Below are positions 13,689 through 25,702 of a stretch of 62,135 nucleotides of DNA, one piece after another. The DNA comes from Pelargonium nanum. Taxonomy: Eukaryota > Streptophyta > Magnoliopsida > Geraniales > Geraniaceae. The stretch is taken from assembly GCA_036897485.1 (NCBI GenBank), contig JAYMTF010000056.1, positions 1-62,135 of the forward strand. Reading direction: 5' to 3'. The position numbers and the translations under genes are program-made. Each line of letters starts with the position of its first letter. The first letter of the stretch is position 1. The notes below the pieces were generated by a model. It was not told the origin of the DNA. It was given only the letters and a program-made list of their open reading frames with translations, and did not search any database.

Positions 13689-16600
13689 CTTTATAATAAT
13701 TACAAGTCATAAACTGCTCACTTTACTAACTACATTGGAGAATCGAAGATCTGAATCATTTCATACTACTTCTTCTATATAAGTAATTAGAAAGCTAACT
13801 TTCACCTACAATGCGAGACAACAAAATTCTATAAATCAAATACTAACTTTGGCATCTTGGAATATACTCAAGCCCCTTTCAATTAGAGTAAAAAATACGT
13901 TCACTTACTAGGGTTTTGCTTAGGATATCTTAATTTAGTTTTGTATCCTATTACTAAAAAAGGTATATTCCTACCAGATACGCGAATATACAGTATATTA
14001 TAGACCCAGCTCTTATGCGGTAAAGCCCTCCGATACCTAGTTGAAAAAACCTTCAAGCATACAATCCGAACTTATACCCGCACCATCCAAGTTCAAATCA
14101 TATTCTGTTAATAATAAATAAATTATGGATTCGAAAAAAGGGGCTATCATAAATTTTGAGCAAAGTTTTTTAAGAGGTTGGGGTTTAAACCACTGCCCTT
14201 TAATAAGTAAAGACTTGTTCTAACATCGATTTCTAAGGAAACACTCTATGGAGGTAGAGGATATCTAGAATTCTCTATAAGTTTACTTAATTTCAGGTAA
14301 GCTTTAGGGGTTGCTTATATAATCTTTTTTTGTATAAGTGAATTTTATCCTGGGTAGATTCTGTAATTGATGGGTACCCCCTGTCTAACTAATAAGGGAT
14401 ATAAGTAAAAATGTTAGATATTCATCGTAGTATTTTAAAGAGAGTAATACACTTTTGTAAGTTTGAATTTCTAATATAAGCATAACTTGAGGCTTTGGTT
14501 AAGCCCTCGTCTCTATATTTGACGTAGTTTATAGAGATTAATCAGAAGCACAAATCAGATTTAAGTTTAAAATTGTACCCTTTAAATAAAAGTTCAGGAC
14601 ATTCCGCAGAAACCTATTTGTACGTGCATTTAAATGACCTATAATGCGATCGCTTTTGAAGGGATTGGGTTTTGTTTTAAATAATTTCGTGCGTTTTTAC
14701 CCTTCTGGAGGTCCCTTGCATAGAATATTTCTTGATTTTTTAATAAGTAGTGCTCGTTTAGGGAAACCAAAAAGGGATTACTATAAAACCGCTAGGGTAC
14801 TCTAAGCAAGATATAATATAACTAAGTAGACTAACTTGAGGGAAAAGAGATTGAATATTCCAACAAAGGAAAAGGACTTTTACAAAAGATTTCCTCTAGT
14901 ATTGCAAATAATCAAGTACTGATCCTTACATAAAACATAAATGAAAGCTTTACATTGTCTCTTCTGTAGCCTACACTTCAAGCAGTTGGATTTAGTTATA
15001 GCCGAAAGTCTAAAAGTAAGCTCTTACGAGGTGTTCCCCGCTTCTTTGATTATGAAAAATATCCTATAAGCAGAAAAGTAGAGTATAATGCACAAGCTTT
15101 TATATACGGAGATACCTGAATAGCTTAATAAGTCTCTTAGAGCAGTAGTGATCCTATAGTTTGTATTAATACCCTTCTGATAATTAGAATTTATATCCTA
15201 CCTGTGCATAGGAATAGTGAACCCAATTTCCAGTGTAATTACAGACCACGTTTTAGAGGTTTACTCTAACCTAGAGGGACCCGCAATAAAAGATTTTTAT
15301 CTACTATCCCGTTATATTAAACCTCTTAAGGAATGCTATACCCTAAAACTAAAACACGACTTGGTCTACCTTATTCTGGAAACTTTTCCCAATTCATGCG
15401 ACTAAAAGTAAAACCGTACTCTAAATACTATATTTAATTCTTTCGTTTGTATTACGTATCACCAGCCACGGGTCATAAACAAGTATTTCAAGGCTTAACC
15501 GATCCTGCACTAGCTTATTATAACAAGACTTACTTATATTTTATAAAACCCCAAGATATTTTTATTGCAACGAACCTAAGAAATTAGTCCACTTTTGATG
15601 CAGTTTTAGGTCTCTATTTCATATAATAAAAACCTTGCTCATTGGTTTTATAGTTAGTATAAAAAAAGCAGCAGGTTTTCCGAGCAAGCATTGATTTCTA
15701 GATGAGAAAACTTTTCCTGTCTGGGATTTTTGTATTATCTTTTTTTCCAAGCTTGTCAAATTGGGTTCTTATATTCTGGTACCTTCAAGGTTTGAGTTGG
15801 TGGAATTTTCAGGGGAGGTCTTCAGTTTATGAACTTATAGTAAAAAATGCTTTTAAATTTGTTCGAAATAATGAACCCTAACTCGCGGGTCTTGGTATAT
15901 GAGTATATAATAGGTCCCTTTACTCTTTCCGGATTGTACTAAATTTTCGAGTAGATTTTTTAGGGAGTTCTGAGTTGTTGTCTTAGAATTGAGTTCCTTT
16001 AAAAACGAAGATTCAATACTTATACTGGAGGGATGCTTGAGAGTATATACTTTTAAAGATCGGCTTTTTTTTTTACCCATTTAGTACCCGTCCCTTTGCT
16101 TTTGTTGGCTTACTTGTTCTATATAAAAGTTTCACAATTCCTTAGTACTTAATCTAGAGACCTGGAAGCTTGATTACAAAAAGTACTGTAATATTATCCT
16201 GGATTTTGGGTTCGGGGTTATATAATTATACTTATTTACTTTTAGGGGTTGGTTGGAAAAGGTAGTATATAAAGATTCGTTTATAATTGTAGATTGTAAA
16301 AGTCTTTTTATATGAGTATTCTTACAATGGATAAGGAAGTGTATAGTTTTGTTCTGTAAACCAAAGAAATTTCTATCTTATATAAGAAAACCAGGACCTA
16401 TAGTAAATATCAAAGGAAAGCTTTTTAGTAGTAAAATTTAGTATTATAAGTTTTTATTAATTATTTGTTTCTTGAATTCCTAATTGAAATAATTGGGAGT
16501 AATCACCTTACTTTAAAGGGAGGTCCAAGTAGCTTCTGATACTATTGAGTAAAGTATAACAAAGACCCTTACAGTTCTTACTTTTTTTTGTTCTGAACTA

Positions 16601-17180
16601 GACCATATATTTTTTTGAATAATAATTGTCTCTTACTAAATTGGAAGTAGGCTTACAAACAAGTCTAAAGATTAACATTATTTTTTGTTTTATCGGCCTT
16701 CTACCTTCAGCATAAATCATAACACCACTTCGAATTTATACTAAGCCTAGGAAAATCCACATAATTGACTCGTATTTTCCTTTTAATTTTTTTAAGGGAA
16801 ATAGCCGGGGTTTTTTTTGCCTTTGCCTTGGTTTTGTGCTTACGCCGATTAGGTAGAGACTCGAGAAAAAAAGAAGATCCCAGTTGCAAAAGATTTAAAA
16901 TTTAGATAGCTGTAAGGTTATAAAAGAACCCCCTTTTTTGAAGTTTACTTAGTTATATTCTTATTAGGATACTCTATGTTATACTAAGTATCTTTCTATA
17001 TAGAGATAACATTTTTTTAATTCTACGGAGAGGAGTTAAGTAAAGGGGAAGAAATATGAAAAAGTGTATCCCTGCCTAACTCTAGCATGTAATAAACGAA
17101 TACTCTTGGAATTGATACAGAATCTAAAGGAGAATCTCATTTTATTCAATATAAATTCCATACTAATTCTTTTTTCCTCT
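13689..17180. other. AT-rich gene desert
   Basis: No gene found. Frames at 15217-15405 (plus), 15853-16080 (minus) and 16707-16889 (minus) are short and without motifs. The last two are lysine- and serine-rich, as AT-rich chance frames tend to be. A T-loop like word (agttcaaatca, about 14089) lacks the rest of a tRNA. Confidence 0.55.
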
Positions 17181-17235
17181 TAGAGTAGGAATTGAACCTA
17201 CTTTTTTTTGTACTAATTCCTTCGATCTGGAAATG
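17178..17235 (-). pseudogene. tRNA-like T-arm relic (family F2)
   Basis: On the minus strand gtagg-ttcaatt-cctac (17185-17201) is a perfect 5-bp T-stem with a 7-nt loop. It resembles the 3' half of plant mitochondrial elongator trnM or a similar tRNA. The following ctaagag is shared with the relic at 45500, which links the two. A 5' acceptor and D-arm are not convincingly present. It marks the left edge of an island of family repeats. Confidence 0.4.
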
Positions 17236-17239
17236 CTTT

Positions 17240-18345
17240 TGAGAAGATACAGACTGAGAAAGTTATAGTTATGAGTAAGAATAGTATGAAAGAAGGTAAA
17301 CAGTTCTAGGTAAGAGGTTTTCTCCTACATTTTAGTCTCAGTTTTTTACTTTTACAAGAGATAAAGACTTTCAAAGGCCGAAGCTAGGAGCCCCTTCTAT
17401 GATTTAGGGCGGGTAAGTAAAAGTGTTCCTTAGGAGAGCTTAGTACTAATCTTGGCCTTTAAGTCTTGGATATTCCATTTGAGTAAGAGTCAATCTTAGC
17501 GGTATAAAAGGGTAAGTCAAGTAGAAATTATTGAGTGCGGGTTTTCCTCGATCAAACTATAAGTACAAGTTTTAGTAAGGAAGACTTTAGGATAAAAAGG
17601 GACACAAGCTTGAAAGCTTGCCTGAGGTTTGTAAGAAGGGAAGCTTTTCTAGGTTAATATTCCAACCTTAACTAATCTACAAATGCAAACTCAAGGAGCA
17701 GCTCTCTTAGTAATAGCAAAACTGTAGGGAAGTTCATTAACAAGCAGCTCTTTTCTAGGTCTGTAAAGTAGCTTCAGAGTATAAGGAGGGATTCTAGTAA
17801 GCCTAACAAGCAAGACATCTTAAGCTAATAAAACTTATTTGTCTAACTCCTTATTTACTAAACTCTAATTAAGAAACTTTTGACTTAAGCTACTAAGCAA
17901 GAATTCATTTAAGTAAGAGATACTGCTTTTGTGTTCCCCTGCTTCCAATTTCGGATTAAAGACAGGTGAGTCCTCAGTCCTTTTTTCCTTAGTCTTTATT
18001 GGAAAGTCTTATTAAGGACTTGCTCTTACGTTCCTTTGTTTCTAGGTTCCCAATTACGGGTAAAAGAAAGCTGTGAGAGAGTATAAAGAACGAAAGCTTT
18101 AGTAATGAGTTTCCAGTCCCTAATTTACAAGGAAACAAAGATCTTTATAGTAAGAAGGAAGGGCTAAGAGTACCAGTTAAGCATCTTTATAGGATTAAGA
18201 GTCAACTTGCCTTTATCTTATTTATAAGGAAGTTTACTTACTATAAGAAAGGGTTTTGGAGGTTCTAACAATTCAAGTAAGAACAGTTTCCTAACATGGA
18301 CAAGGAACCCTTAATAATTAGTGGTGGGTTTTCCAGATAATAAAA
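17240..18345. repeat. island of reiterated short units (family F4)
   Basis: G+C is higher than in the flanks and the sequence is built of short degenerate reiterations. Variants of a gtttccaatt..cgg..taaag unit occur near 17943, 18044 and 18108. Relatives appear in other islands: about 25292, minus strand about 36490, and minus strand about 46440. An 18-nt word at 18097-18114 is repeated exactly at 25284-25301. The palindrome caagcttgaaagcttg lies at 17608. No frame codes convincingly. This looks like classic plant-mitochondrial spacer DNA that has diverged less than the deserts. Confidence 0.45.
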
Positions 18346-18394
18346 GGGAGTGGCTTGTAGGTAGTCTCTTTCGGTTCGATTCCGATCACTTCCA
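18346..18394 (+). pseudogene. 49-nt tRNA-like minihelix
   Basis: gggagtg (18346-18352) pairs along all seven positions with cacttcc (18387-18393), one pair being G-T, and an unpaired A follows. Directly inside the 3' strand sits a T-arm: a 4-bp stem around ttcgatt. D- and anticodon arms are absent; only 17 nt join the two acceptor strands. This is the acceptor plus T half of a tRNA, either left by an internal deletion or kept as a processing signal (t-element), since plant mitochondria use such minihelices to define transcript ends. Confidence 0.45.
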
Positions 18395-18516
18395 GTTCTA
18401 TCTTTCTATCTAAGAAGGATTAAGTGCTTATTTTTTCTTGTTTCTTCCTATTCCTAGTCTTGGGTTTTAACGGAAAAGAATCTATATCTAAAACAGTTCC
18501 TAGTATTTAATCAGGA

Positions 18517-18633
18517 AAGATTTATCTTGTTGTAAGTCATTAATTCTCTAATCCAAGTCTTCTCATTCTCCTATGTCCTGTTCGTATTGAACCATGTACA
18601 TGTTGTTCCTTTTCTTGGTGCTTGGGCTAGTTG
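18517..18633 (+). repeat. F1 repeat, copy A (tRNA-like module with leader)
   Basis: One of four copies. The leader (agatttatcttg..taagtcatt) is shared with the copy at 36665 and partly with the one at 52362. The core, read on the minus strand, has an agcacc-like D-stem end, about 24 nt, and a ggttcaa T-loop, so it looks tRNA-derived but does not fold as a tRNA. Bases 18599-18633 recur exactly, 35 of 35, in inverted orientation at 36665-36699. An F3 purine-rich tract follows 60 bases downstream, as after the other copies. Confidence 0.65.
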
Positions 18634-18689
18634 AATTACCAGTTCTTTTGTTGTCTTAGTTCTAAATTCCTTCCTTGTTCTGGTAGCTA

Positions 18690-18867
18690 CTCTAAGAAAG
18701 AAGGTATAGGTATGAAGAGTATTACAAAGACTAACAAAACAATCCTGATACAGAGTCTAGCTTTTAAGAAAGGTTTGGGTATAGCTCCAAGGAGTAGGGC
18801 TCAAAAAAAGACTGGCACAGCTATTAAGAGAGAGGGTACAGATATGCAGGTTAAGAAGAAGTCTTAT
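18690..18867 (+). repeat. F3 purine-rich repeat tract, copy A
   Basis: The plus strand is rich in A and G, built of variants of ggtatgaagagt and aagaaaggt. One frame (open 18631-18924, first ATG at 18712) reads as a lysine-, glycine- and threonine-rich peptide with an irregular GxxxKK pattern. The words cagagtctagct..taagaaag (18751) and ctcc.aggag are shared with the tract near 25452, and a relative is at 29504. Because the different copies keep purine bias rather than an open frame, I call it a repeat and not a gene. Confidence 0.5.
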
Positions 18868-18922
18868 GGGATTAGGAACCTATGTCTTACTGTGTTACTG
18901 CACTCTCTGGTTAAAGATTTTT
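18868..18922 (-). repeat. F2 tRNA-like module, copy a
   Basis: On the plus strand gattaggaacctatg is followed about 30 bases on by actctctggttaaag. The same order and spacing occur in copies at 24971 and 45500. Read on the minus strand this is an aacc..taggttc..aatccc pattern like a tRNA T-arm. The T-stem does not pair well, so it is a diverged relic. It closes the 17.2-18.9 kb island. Confidence 0.5.
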
Positions 18923-18935
18923 AAGGAATAAAGTG

Positions 18936-21496
18936 CAGCTAAAGTGACGAGTTTGTTTCAAGTAAAGAAGTCAATTTTTGTTTTATTCCCCATAGATTTT
19001 AAAGCTTAACAGATTCCTTAAATCAACTCGAAGTAACATTTTTCTCTTGTCTTCAGAATTTAAACATTTTAATTTTTGAATTAGGTATTTATTCACTAGA
19101 CTAGATGTGTCTTAAAGGGCGAGGGTCTTCAAGACAAGCTTTTTGTTAGTAATTTGGCGGAGCTCGATAGACATAAGAGTTTTTTCTATAAGATTACCTT
19201 CATAAGTGTGAACAAGCCAAAAAAGTAGAAAGTGGTAGCCTTTTTACTATGGGCTGCCCCTAATATGGGTACTTTAGGTGTTTCCTATAAACTTCTTTTT
19301 AATTTTAACTAAGGTAGAATTCTTGTATCTTTGTGATGCGTTTACTAACGTGTATTAAAATCTTTTACTCTAATGGTAGATTGTTGTCTTAGTTTTATTG
19401 TGGCTTCCTACCATATATATAATCTGGCGGTTTACCTCTAAGTTTTTCTTTTCTATTATGCATCCTCACGTAAATGAAGTTTATACTAGTAAGGTCTATA
19501 GCAGACACAAAATAACATAGATCGAGGCCTTTCTTATATCAGTGTCTGTCTTTGCAAAAGAAACATTTAATTTTTAAATTAAATGAGATAGGATCCTAAT
19601 AAGAGATTAAACGTTTGCCATTTTCCTTGCCTTGCTCTTTCACGCGTTTCTAGCTTAAACCCGTTACAGTTATATTTCCCCTCGGGTATCGTATTCATAA
19701 CTGACTACTTTATAGAAAAGCGCTGGTTTCAGTTTTAGGATATCTCTAAGCAGTTCCTATGAAATAGATACTCAAAGGTTTACACAGTATTACTTTTTTA
19801 CACTTTTCGGTGTACTCGTGTAGATTCTTGCAAGGTATATAATGGATAATTGTAAATAAGGATATTATATACCTTATTTTATTATATATAGCCTCGATAA
19901 AAGTGGGACTTGTTCGTAAGATACACTACACCTATGCACTAATACTTCCAATACAAAAGCAAGGGAGACCGCACAAAAAAATAAGTACAAACTAAGCATA
20001 GAGACAACAAAGAAATCCGCACTAGTAAATTCGCTCATGGTTTTGTATTTAGAGACCCTTTTTTACCCTGCTTATACCCTTAACACCATAGCTAACTACG
20101 TCTCTAACGGGAACACCTAGAGAGCCACATACCCCAATCTTACAAGCTTAGTGTTTCAAGTTAAGTTATAAAGTTTCATTTTTTATAGACAAAGGTTCAA
20201 TTTAATCCTAGGATCTTTTTAGTGCCTAAATATGAGTTATAATTATGAAAAATAAAATATAGGAGGAAGATCCTTAGTAATTTCATGAAATGTAGAATCA
20301 TATCCGAATGGGTATTAACTCTTTCTTTTTTGCTAAGAAGAAGCCTTTTTAATATTCTAAAATAACGAGTCCCTATTAGCTCCTATCTTACTTATTTAGA
20401 ATATGTTTTAAAAAGGGACACTTAGTAAAACCAATAGAAATCAAGGATTAGACGTGCCTAACTAAGACATAATGTTAACTAACATAAAGAAATCTTCAAA
20501 GGAATTCTAGAGCTTAATAGAGCCCATCTTGAAAAAGCTCAGAAATATACTCATTATCAACAAGGAAGGACACTCTTTACTATTTGCATATTCCGTCAAA
20601 GGATTCAAACAAAAAAACCTAAACAAGTAAACAGGAATCTGTTGATTTTTAAAATATTTATAAATACTAAGATTTTAGTACGAGTATGACATTTTGGTGG
20701 CATGCTAACTCGAAATTAGTAAACATTTTACTAAAAGTATGATATAATAACTTAAGTTCAGTACTTTAAAAGGAAAGCTTACTCTAGCAACTTTGGGTAC
20801 GCTGTTAATTACAACTTTTAATACTCCAAACGGGATCCCCAAGGTAATCCGGGTTTGCCTTATTTTTGTATAAAAAATTACTAGATATTCTGAAGGGAAC
20901 TCTACCTTAATTTAAATCTGAGAAATTCTTTATTACTTTATTATATGACTTCGTTAGCTCATTAGACTACGTTATACGTTTCTTTTGCCTTAAGAGTTCG
21001 ATAAATACCAGAATCAGCAATACCCTTTGAACAATGAACCCGGGCCTTTCTTTACGTCGACAGGAATTTAGGTAAATAAAAATTGTATTTTATCGGGAGC
21101 CGGCGCGTTACCTGTAACTCTATTTTAACTTTAAGCACTATACTAAGAATAATTCCTTGTTGTTCAGTCTAAAAAATCTTCCAAAAAAAGGGTTCTAATG
21201 AAATAGTTTATCATTAACTAAAAGATCGAGTTAGTGTATTCCGGTAACGTAAATGAATCTCAATTCATAGCATAGGTATGTATATCCATTACCTTCTCAA
21301 AAATCTTGATATTAGTAAAGCTAATAAAAACACCCTTGCTCAAATTCTTGATAGGTTCCTGGTCTTTCTTTTAACTAAGTGGGAAATTCCCAACTTCCAT
21401 AAAGAATATATAGTATTCCATGATCCTATTATTCTAAAGATATATGTAGAATGAGTCCTGTATTAATCTTCGTGCTAGGAAAGATTCTAACCTTGT
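18936..21496. other. AT-rich gene desert
   Basis: No gene found. The only structure I note is a simple hairpin at 19854-19879 (aaataagg / ccttattt, loop of 10), AT-rich and of a size expected now and then by chance. Confidence 0.55.
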
Positions 21497-21567
21497 AGGG
21501 GAGTGCCGTGAGGCGCAGAGAAGTAAAGAAATAAAAGTGGGGAGGTGCAAAAGCCTCCGGATGCATA
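21497..21567 (+). other. two adjacent GC-rich hairpins
   Basis: gtgcc-gtga-ggcgc (21503-21516) forms a 5-bp stem closed by a GTGA (GNRA-type) tetraloop. At 21541-21558 ggagg...cctcc forms a second GC-rich stem with a loop of 6-8. They lie 24 bases apart in a 70-base patch far richer in G and C than the flanking AT-rich sequence. I cannot match the pair to a named RNA; it lacks a group II domain V sequence. It may be a relic of a structured RNA or rRNA fragment. Confidence 0.35.
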
Positions 21568-24500
21568 AGAGTTAAATTGCATGTTTTCCTTAATAAGTAA
21601 ATTTAAATTCTACTATTAAGTATATTAACGGATACATCTTCAAACCTATCCTATACATCACTTAAGTTATTTGCTTCGCTTGTTCATAATGCGGGAAGTC
21701 CCATATTAAAAGAGGATCCGTATTTATATAAATTCCTTAGGTTCAAACAGAACACGTTACACACCCCTTTTGTTCTTCGAGAACTGGGGATTTAAGTATA
21801 CTACTTCTGATTCTAGAATTGAAATTGTTTCTTTAATTTCATTATTGTCTTTTTCGTAATCATAGCATCCAGATAAGGATTAATACCTTCAATCAAATTA
21901 AGGTAGGTACAAGTTTTATTTTGCATTCAGAAAAGTTAATAAAGCTAGTTCGATTTTTAACTATATAAGTTTTATAACTAGTAATTTATTACCCATTACA
22001 CCTAAGAGTAGTACTTAGGACAGCAGTCTTTCCTTTTTTAAACGATTTGACTGTGGATTTTCTTACAAAAAAGTAGTGAAGGAATTGCTTTTGCAACAAA
22101 AATAAAAGGAACTCATTGAAGCGCGCCCCATTATATTCGAAAGCTCCCTAAGTATAAAATTAAAAGGTAAAAAAAAAGACATAATAATACAAATGTTGTA
22201 GATTCGAATCCTGTAGAATTAAAAAAATTCTAATTCAGGTTATCTGCTAAAAAGATTCTGTTAAGAAGAATTTTAAATAAAACTTTTTTCAGAATCTACT
22301 GACAAGTAAATGGTACTCTCCGCACCGAAACCATCTGTTTATTCAAAAGTGCTTACTAACTAAAGACCTGGCATACTGGTTTAATGCTGTAATCCACTAA
22401 AGATAACCACTATAATAGGTTAAAAAGGACTCCTTGAGTGAATAACTCCGACCCTTAACTAAATTAAGCAGGGGTATAGGGTCCTTATTACTAAAAGGTT
22501 ACTTTAACACCTCTATGCTATACCTTTTTGAAGGTAGAGCACGAGACTAGGTTTAAATTGAATTGCACTAAACAAACCTAGAGTGATTTTAACTCTACAA
22601 AAGCCGAAAGTCTTACAGTAATTAAGATTGGGAAGCCTAGGGTGTTTCTATTTAGTACTCTCTTCTTCTTACGGATACCTCAGAATTTTTCCAAGAGAAG
22701 GGGGGGGGACTCCAAGGCAAGGTGTATAGCATTACGTATATAAGATATCTAAGAAGAATAATTAAGTCTAAACTCGATCTCGGGCTCACCCTACGAGGAT
22801 AAAACGGGGCCCTTACTGCAGTTATAAATCTATAGACAATGTTTATTTGGGTAAGATACCTAATGTATCAGGCTGCCTAAGTATCCTTTGAAAGACTGGA
22901 GTAACACCGATACTCTCACTTATACATTGTTGATATTGCTGCCTTTATATACATATGCTACTCGATTAGAGGAATTTTTTAATTTAGCTAGAGAATGTGG
23001 TTTTTATGATAAAATAGTTTACAGTAAAAATTGCAAATTATATAGGATCCATGAATTGGTTTGCTATGAGATAATGAGTTTATTATAGAGAGTCTATACT
23101 CGTAATATAGCTCCTTTTTGTAAGTCAGTTAGACTGTCTGAAAATTCCATTACCACTAAAGATTCGGTTACTCGTAGGTCTTATTAAGGGGACTTTAAAT
23201 CCTTAACTACGTCTATATATTCTTAAATAAGTAATGCAGGTCTGAGCTCTGGAGAAACAAGGAATCCTGATAAAAAACACAACTCTGGACTTAACATTTG
23301 ATTCAAAAATCTGATTAAAGTCGAATTGCTTTGCTCGATATATTAGATAGCTTTTTCCATACTGTAGTAAAGAGTCTAAAACGGGTGTAGTACCCATTAC
23401 ATTAGATAACAAGTATTGAGTGAGCTAGTAACGGGATTGCCAACAGGATTGTTTGATTTGCTAGATGGTTTAGTTACACTGAAAGCAAAATACTGGGTCA
23501 GTGCACGTTACAAGTGACCGACAAAGAAAGCTAAATCATTCAAAGAAGTAAAGTATACTTCGGTCATTCAGTGGAGAATGCATGCCTTATTACAAAGACC
23601 TGTAGGAAATAATCAGTTGAAAAGAGTTTCTATAGAAAGATCTTAAAGGCTTAAAATTTCTGTATTTATGCTGGGGAAGAGCCTCCTAAAAATTTTAGTT
23701 CAGTTCAGTATAAGGCGGCATTTCTGTGTGGTACCTTACCCATTTTGTAAAGCACAATGTAATTAGAAATCTGTCCAGTTTCCTTCTTGAGAACGTAGCA
23801 GGTTTTTTAACAAAGCGTAGGCTAGTAAATTTCGTAATCTGAGGATGCTGGTTCAATTTGTTAAGGTCGTTGCTCTCAGTGTCCACACACTTTCCCTTGT
23901 CTCTAGAACACAAATTATTGAAATCTAAATACCAACTAGATAGACTATTGTATTATAAAAATTTTATAGAGAGCTTTCAGGATAAGCTATAGAAATTATA
24001 CTATTTAATACCCGGAATTGCTTATATCAATAAAGGACACTACCCATAACATTTTTATCTACTTCCTATGCTTTAGCCCTTATTTATTCGTTTCTGCAGG
24101 TAATTGATCTTCCTGATATTAACTAAATTAAGACACCATTTTCCAGAGGTCTAGTACTCACAAATAACGTTAATGAAATGCAGGTATTTTAGAATATGGG
24201 TTGGTTTCTATGTATAACTCTTTATAATGAATGACAACATGAACTTATTAAAAGTAGCTAAAAGTGCAGTAAGCGCGGACTTCCTATGGATTTAAGAAGA
24301 CATGGAAACTAAACACACCCTTTAAAGAATATATTTAAAATACTAGTAAATTAAAAACTAATTTGAGATACTTGAGGGATCTTTTTTACACTTGATCGAG
24401 AGAAAATAGAAAGCAACAAAACAAACAAAGATGTTACTCTTCATCATGAGCCCTCACTTTCATCTTAATAAAGGACGACAGTACAAAAAGGAACTAAAGT

Positions 24501-24970
24501 AAACAGCCCTTTGCATACCCTTATTAACGCAACTATAAGTAAGATAAGAACCGCCCTTATCGTATTATATATTATTTCCCAATAAAGAGTAAAACAAAGC
24601 TCTTATTCGGCTTTCCTATATACTTCAGTATTTACATGTTCCAATCTAATTAATCACCAAGTGCTTTACGGGCAGTAACCTTTATGAAATTTGAGGAGTC
24701 CCCTATTCTATAGAACTTTATAAATTAAAGTATAGTACGTATTTTCTTTGTCCCTTCATACCAAAAAAAGGGGCTTTGGGTTATGCTAAGGAATTCTATT
24801 AGCTTTAGTTCTAACTAGAGAAGGCTAAGAAGGCAATAACATAATAACCGAGCTATAATATAGCAAGCCCTCTTTCTGTTACAGTAATAAAAGTCTTTAT
24901 CGTAGCACACCCTACTTGTACTTTTCATAAAACAACGGAAGACCCAGACTTTAAGCTGACAAACTAGGTT
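21568..24970. other. AT-rich gene desert with a tRNA-like scrap
   Basis: A T-loop like word (gattcgaatc, 22201-22210) follows acataataatac, vaguely like a trnM 3' half. It runs into a hairpin at 22214-22232 (tagaatt / aattcta, loop of 5). A run of nine G lies at 22700-22708. From about 22860 to 24000 G+C is slightly higher and several short frames look protein-like, but stops are frequent and no family is recognisable. Nothing firm is present. Confidence 0.45.
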
Positions 24971-25030
24971 GTGCGATTAGAACCTACGTCTTATAGTGTT
25001 ACTGTACTCTGGTTTTAATAAGATGTTAAG
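24971..25030 (-). repeat. F2 tRNA-like module, copy b
   Basis: gattagaacctacgtc and, about 30 bases on, gtactctggttt match copies at 18868 and 45500 in order and spacing. On the minus strand the element reads as gacgtaggttctaatc, T-loop like, with an unpaired stem. It opens an island that continues through an F3 tract into the cox3 fragment. Confidence 0.5.
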
Positions 25031-25573
25031 GAGTAAATGAAGTAAAATTAGTTGTTGTAGGCCCGGGTGTTTCCAGTTTTCGAGTCTTATAAAGTAAGAG
25101 CTCTGTATACCAGGTCTCGGGCTTAGAAGTTGCTTGCGTTAGAGGGTTTTTCAAATAGGGATCCTTTTTTTGTTAGTAATACAAGATTTTTTAAGGCATT
25201 GCCTTTGAGTTTAAAGGGATAGTTCTTGAGCAGAAGGGCTTTTTTACAAGCAAGTCGGTTAGTTTCTCCGGAATCTGGGATTCCTTTAGTAATGAGTTTC
25301 CCGTAAAGAAGGTCTAGCTTCTAGGGAAGGTTTAGGTTATAAGAAGGTTTTAGCCCATAAGATACAGAGTAACATCTTAGCTACAAGTAGAGGCTGCAAT
25401 AAGAGTATATTCCATAATGAAGAGTACAGTACTACTGCTAAGAGTAAGATCCAGAGTCTAGCTCTTAAGAAAGTTATATCTCCGAGGAAGTTTAGGAATA
25501 TGAAAGCTACCAAGCTGCAGAGTAGGTTACAGAGTAAAGCCTGTAAAAGGAGTTGGGCTAGAAAGCCTTATGA
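25031..25573 (+). repeat. F4/F3 repeat island
   Basis: The left part (to about 25330) holds F4-type units, including an exact 18-nt repeat of 18097-18114 at 25284-25301. The right part is an F3 purine-rich tract: atgaagagtacag, then ccagagtctagct at 25451 and tctccgaggaag at 25490, closely paralleling 18750-18800. It runs without a break into the cox3-like sequence, so the junction with that gene fragment lies near 25565-25575. Confidence 0.5.
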
Positions 25574-25702
25574 CTCAAAGAAAGGCATCCTTTTCATTTA
25601 GTAGATCCAAGCCCTTGGCCCATCTCAGGGTCACTAGGAGCTCTAGCAACTACAGTCGGAGGTGTTATGTATATGCACGCCTTTCAAAAACAAGGAACTT
25701 AA
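25574..25702 (+). pseudogene. cox3: cox3 5'-end fragment
   Basis: Cytochrome c oxidase subunit 3 is an inner-membrane subunit of respiratory complex IV, about 265 residues in plants. Here one frame reads [14 protein letters not shown], then [17 protein letters not shown], matching roughly residues 5-39, after which homology stops and the frame ends at a TAA (25700-25702) after a few unrelated codons. No in-frame ATG precedes the homology and a TGA lies in frame at 25571-25573; an ATG at 25570 sits where the cox3 start is expected but in another frame. I see no other part of cox3 in the window. It is a gene fragment carried into a repeat island. G+C is near 50%, the highest coding-like patch here, suggesting a fairly recent copy or slow decay. 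Confidence 0.85.

Noticed and set aside
18631-18924. Lysine-rich 97-codon frame as a gene.
   Set aside because: The frame is open only in this copy; relatives at 25.4, 30.2, 36 and 45.9 kb share words but not an open frame. It is better explained as repeat DNA.
21095-21115. gggagccggcgcg, compared with the glycine-alanine-rich part of atp9.
   Set aside because: Only a few bases agree and the frame does not continue.
22860-24000. Slightly GC-richer region where several short frames on both strands look protein-like, one containing DFKSL and another GLPTG, words seen in polymerases.
   Set aside because: Stops are frequent, the words lack the other family motifs (no YxDD or GDD), and such runs are expected by chance among six frames of 62 kb. 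I assign no family.
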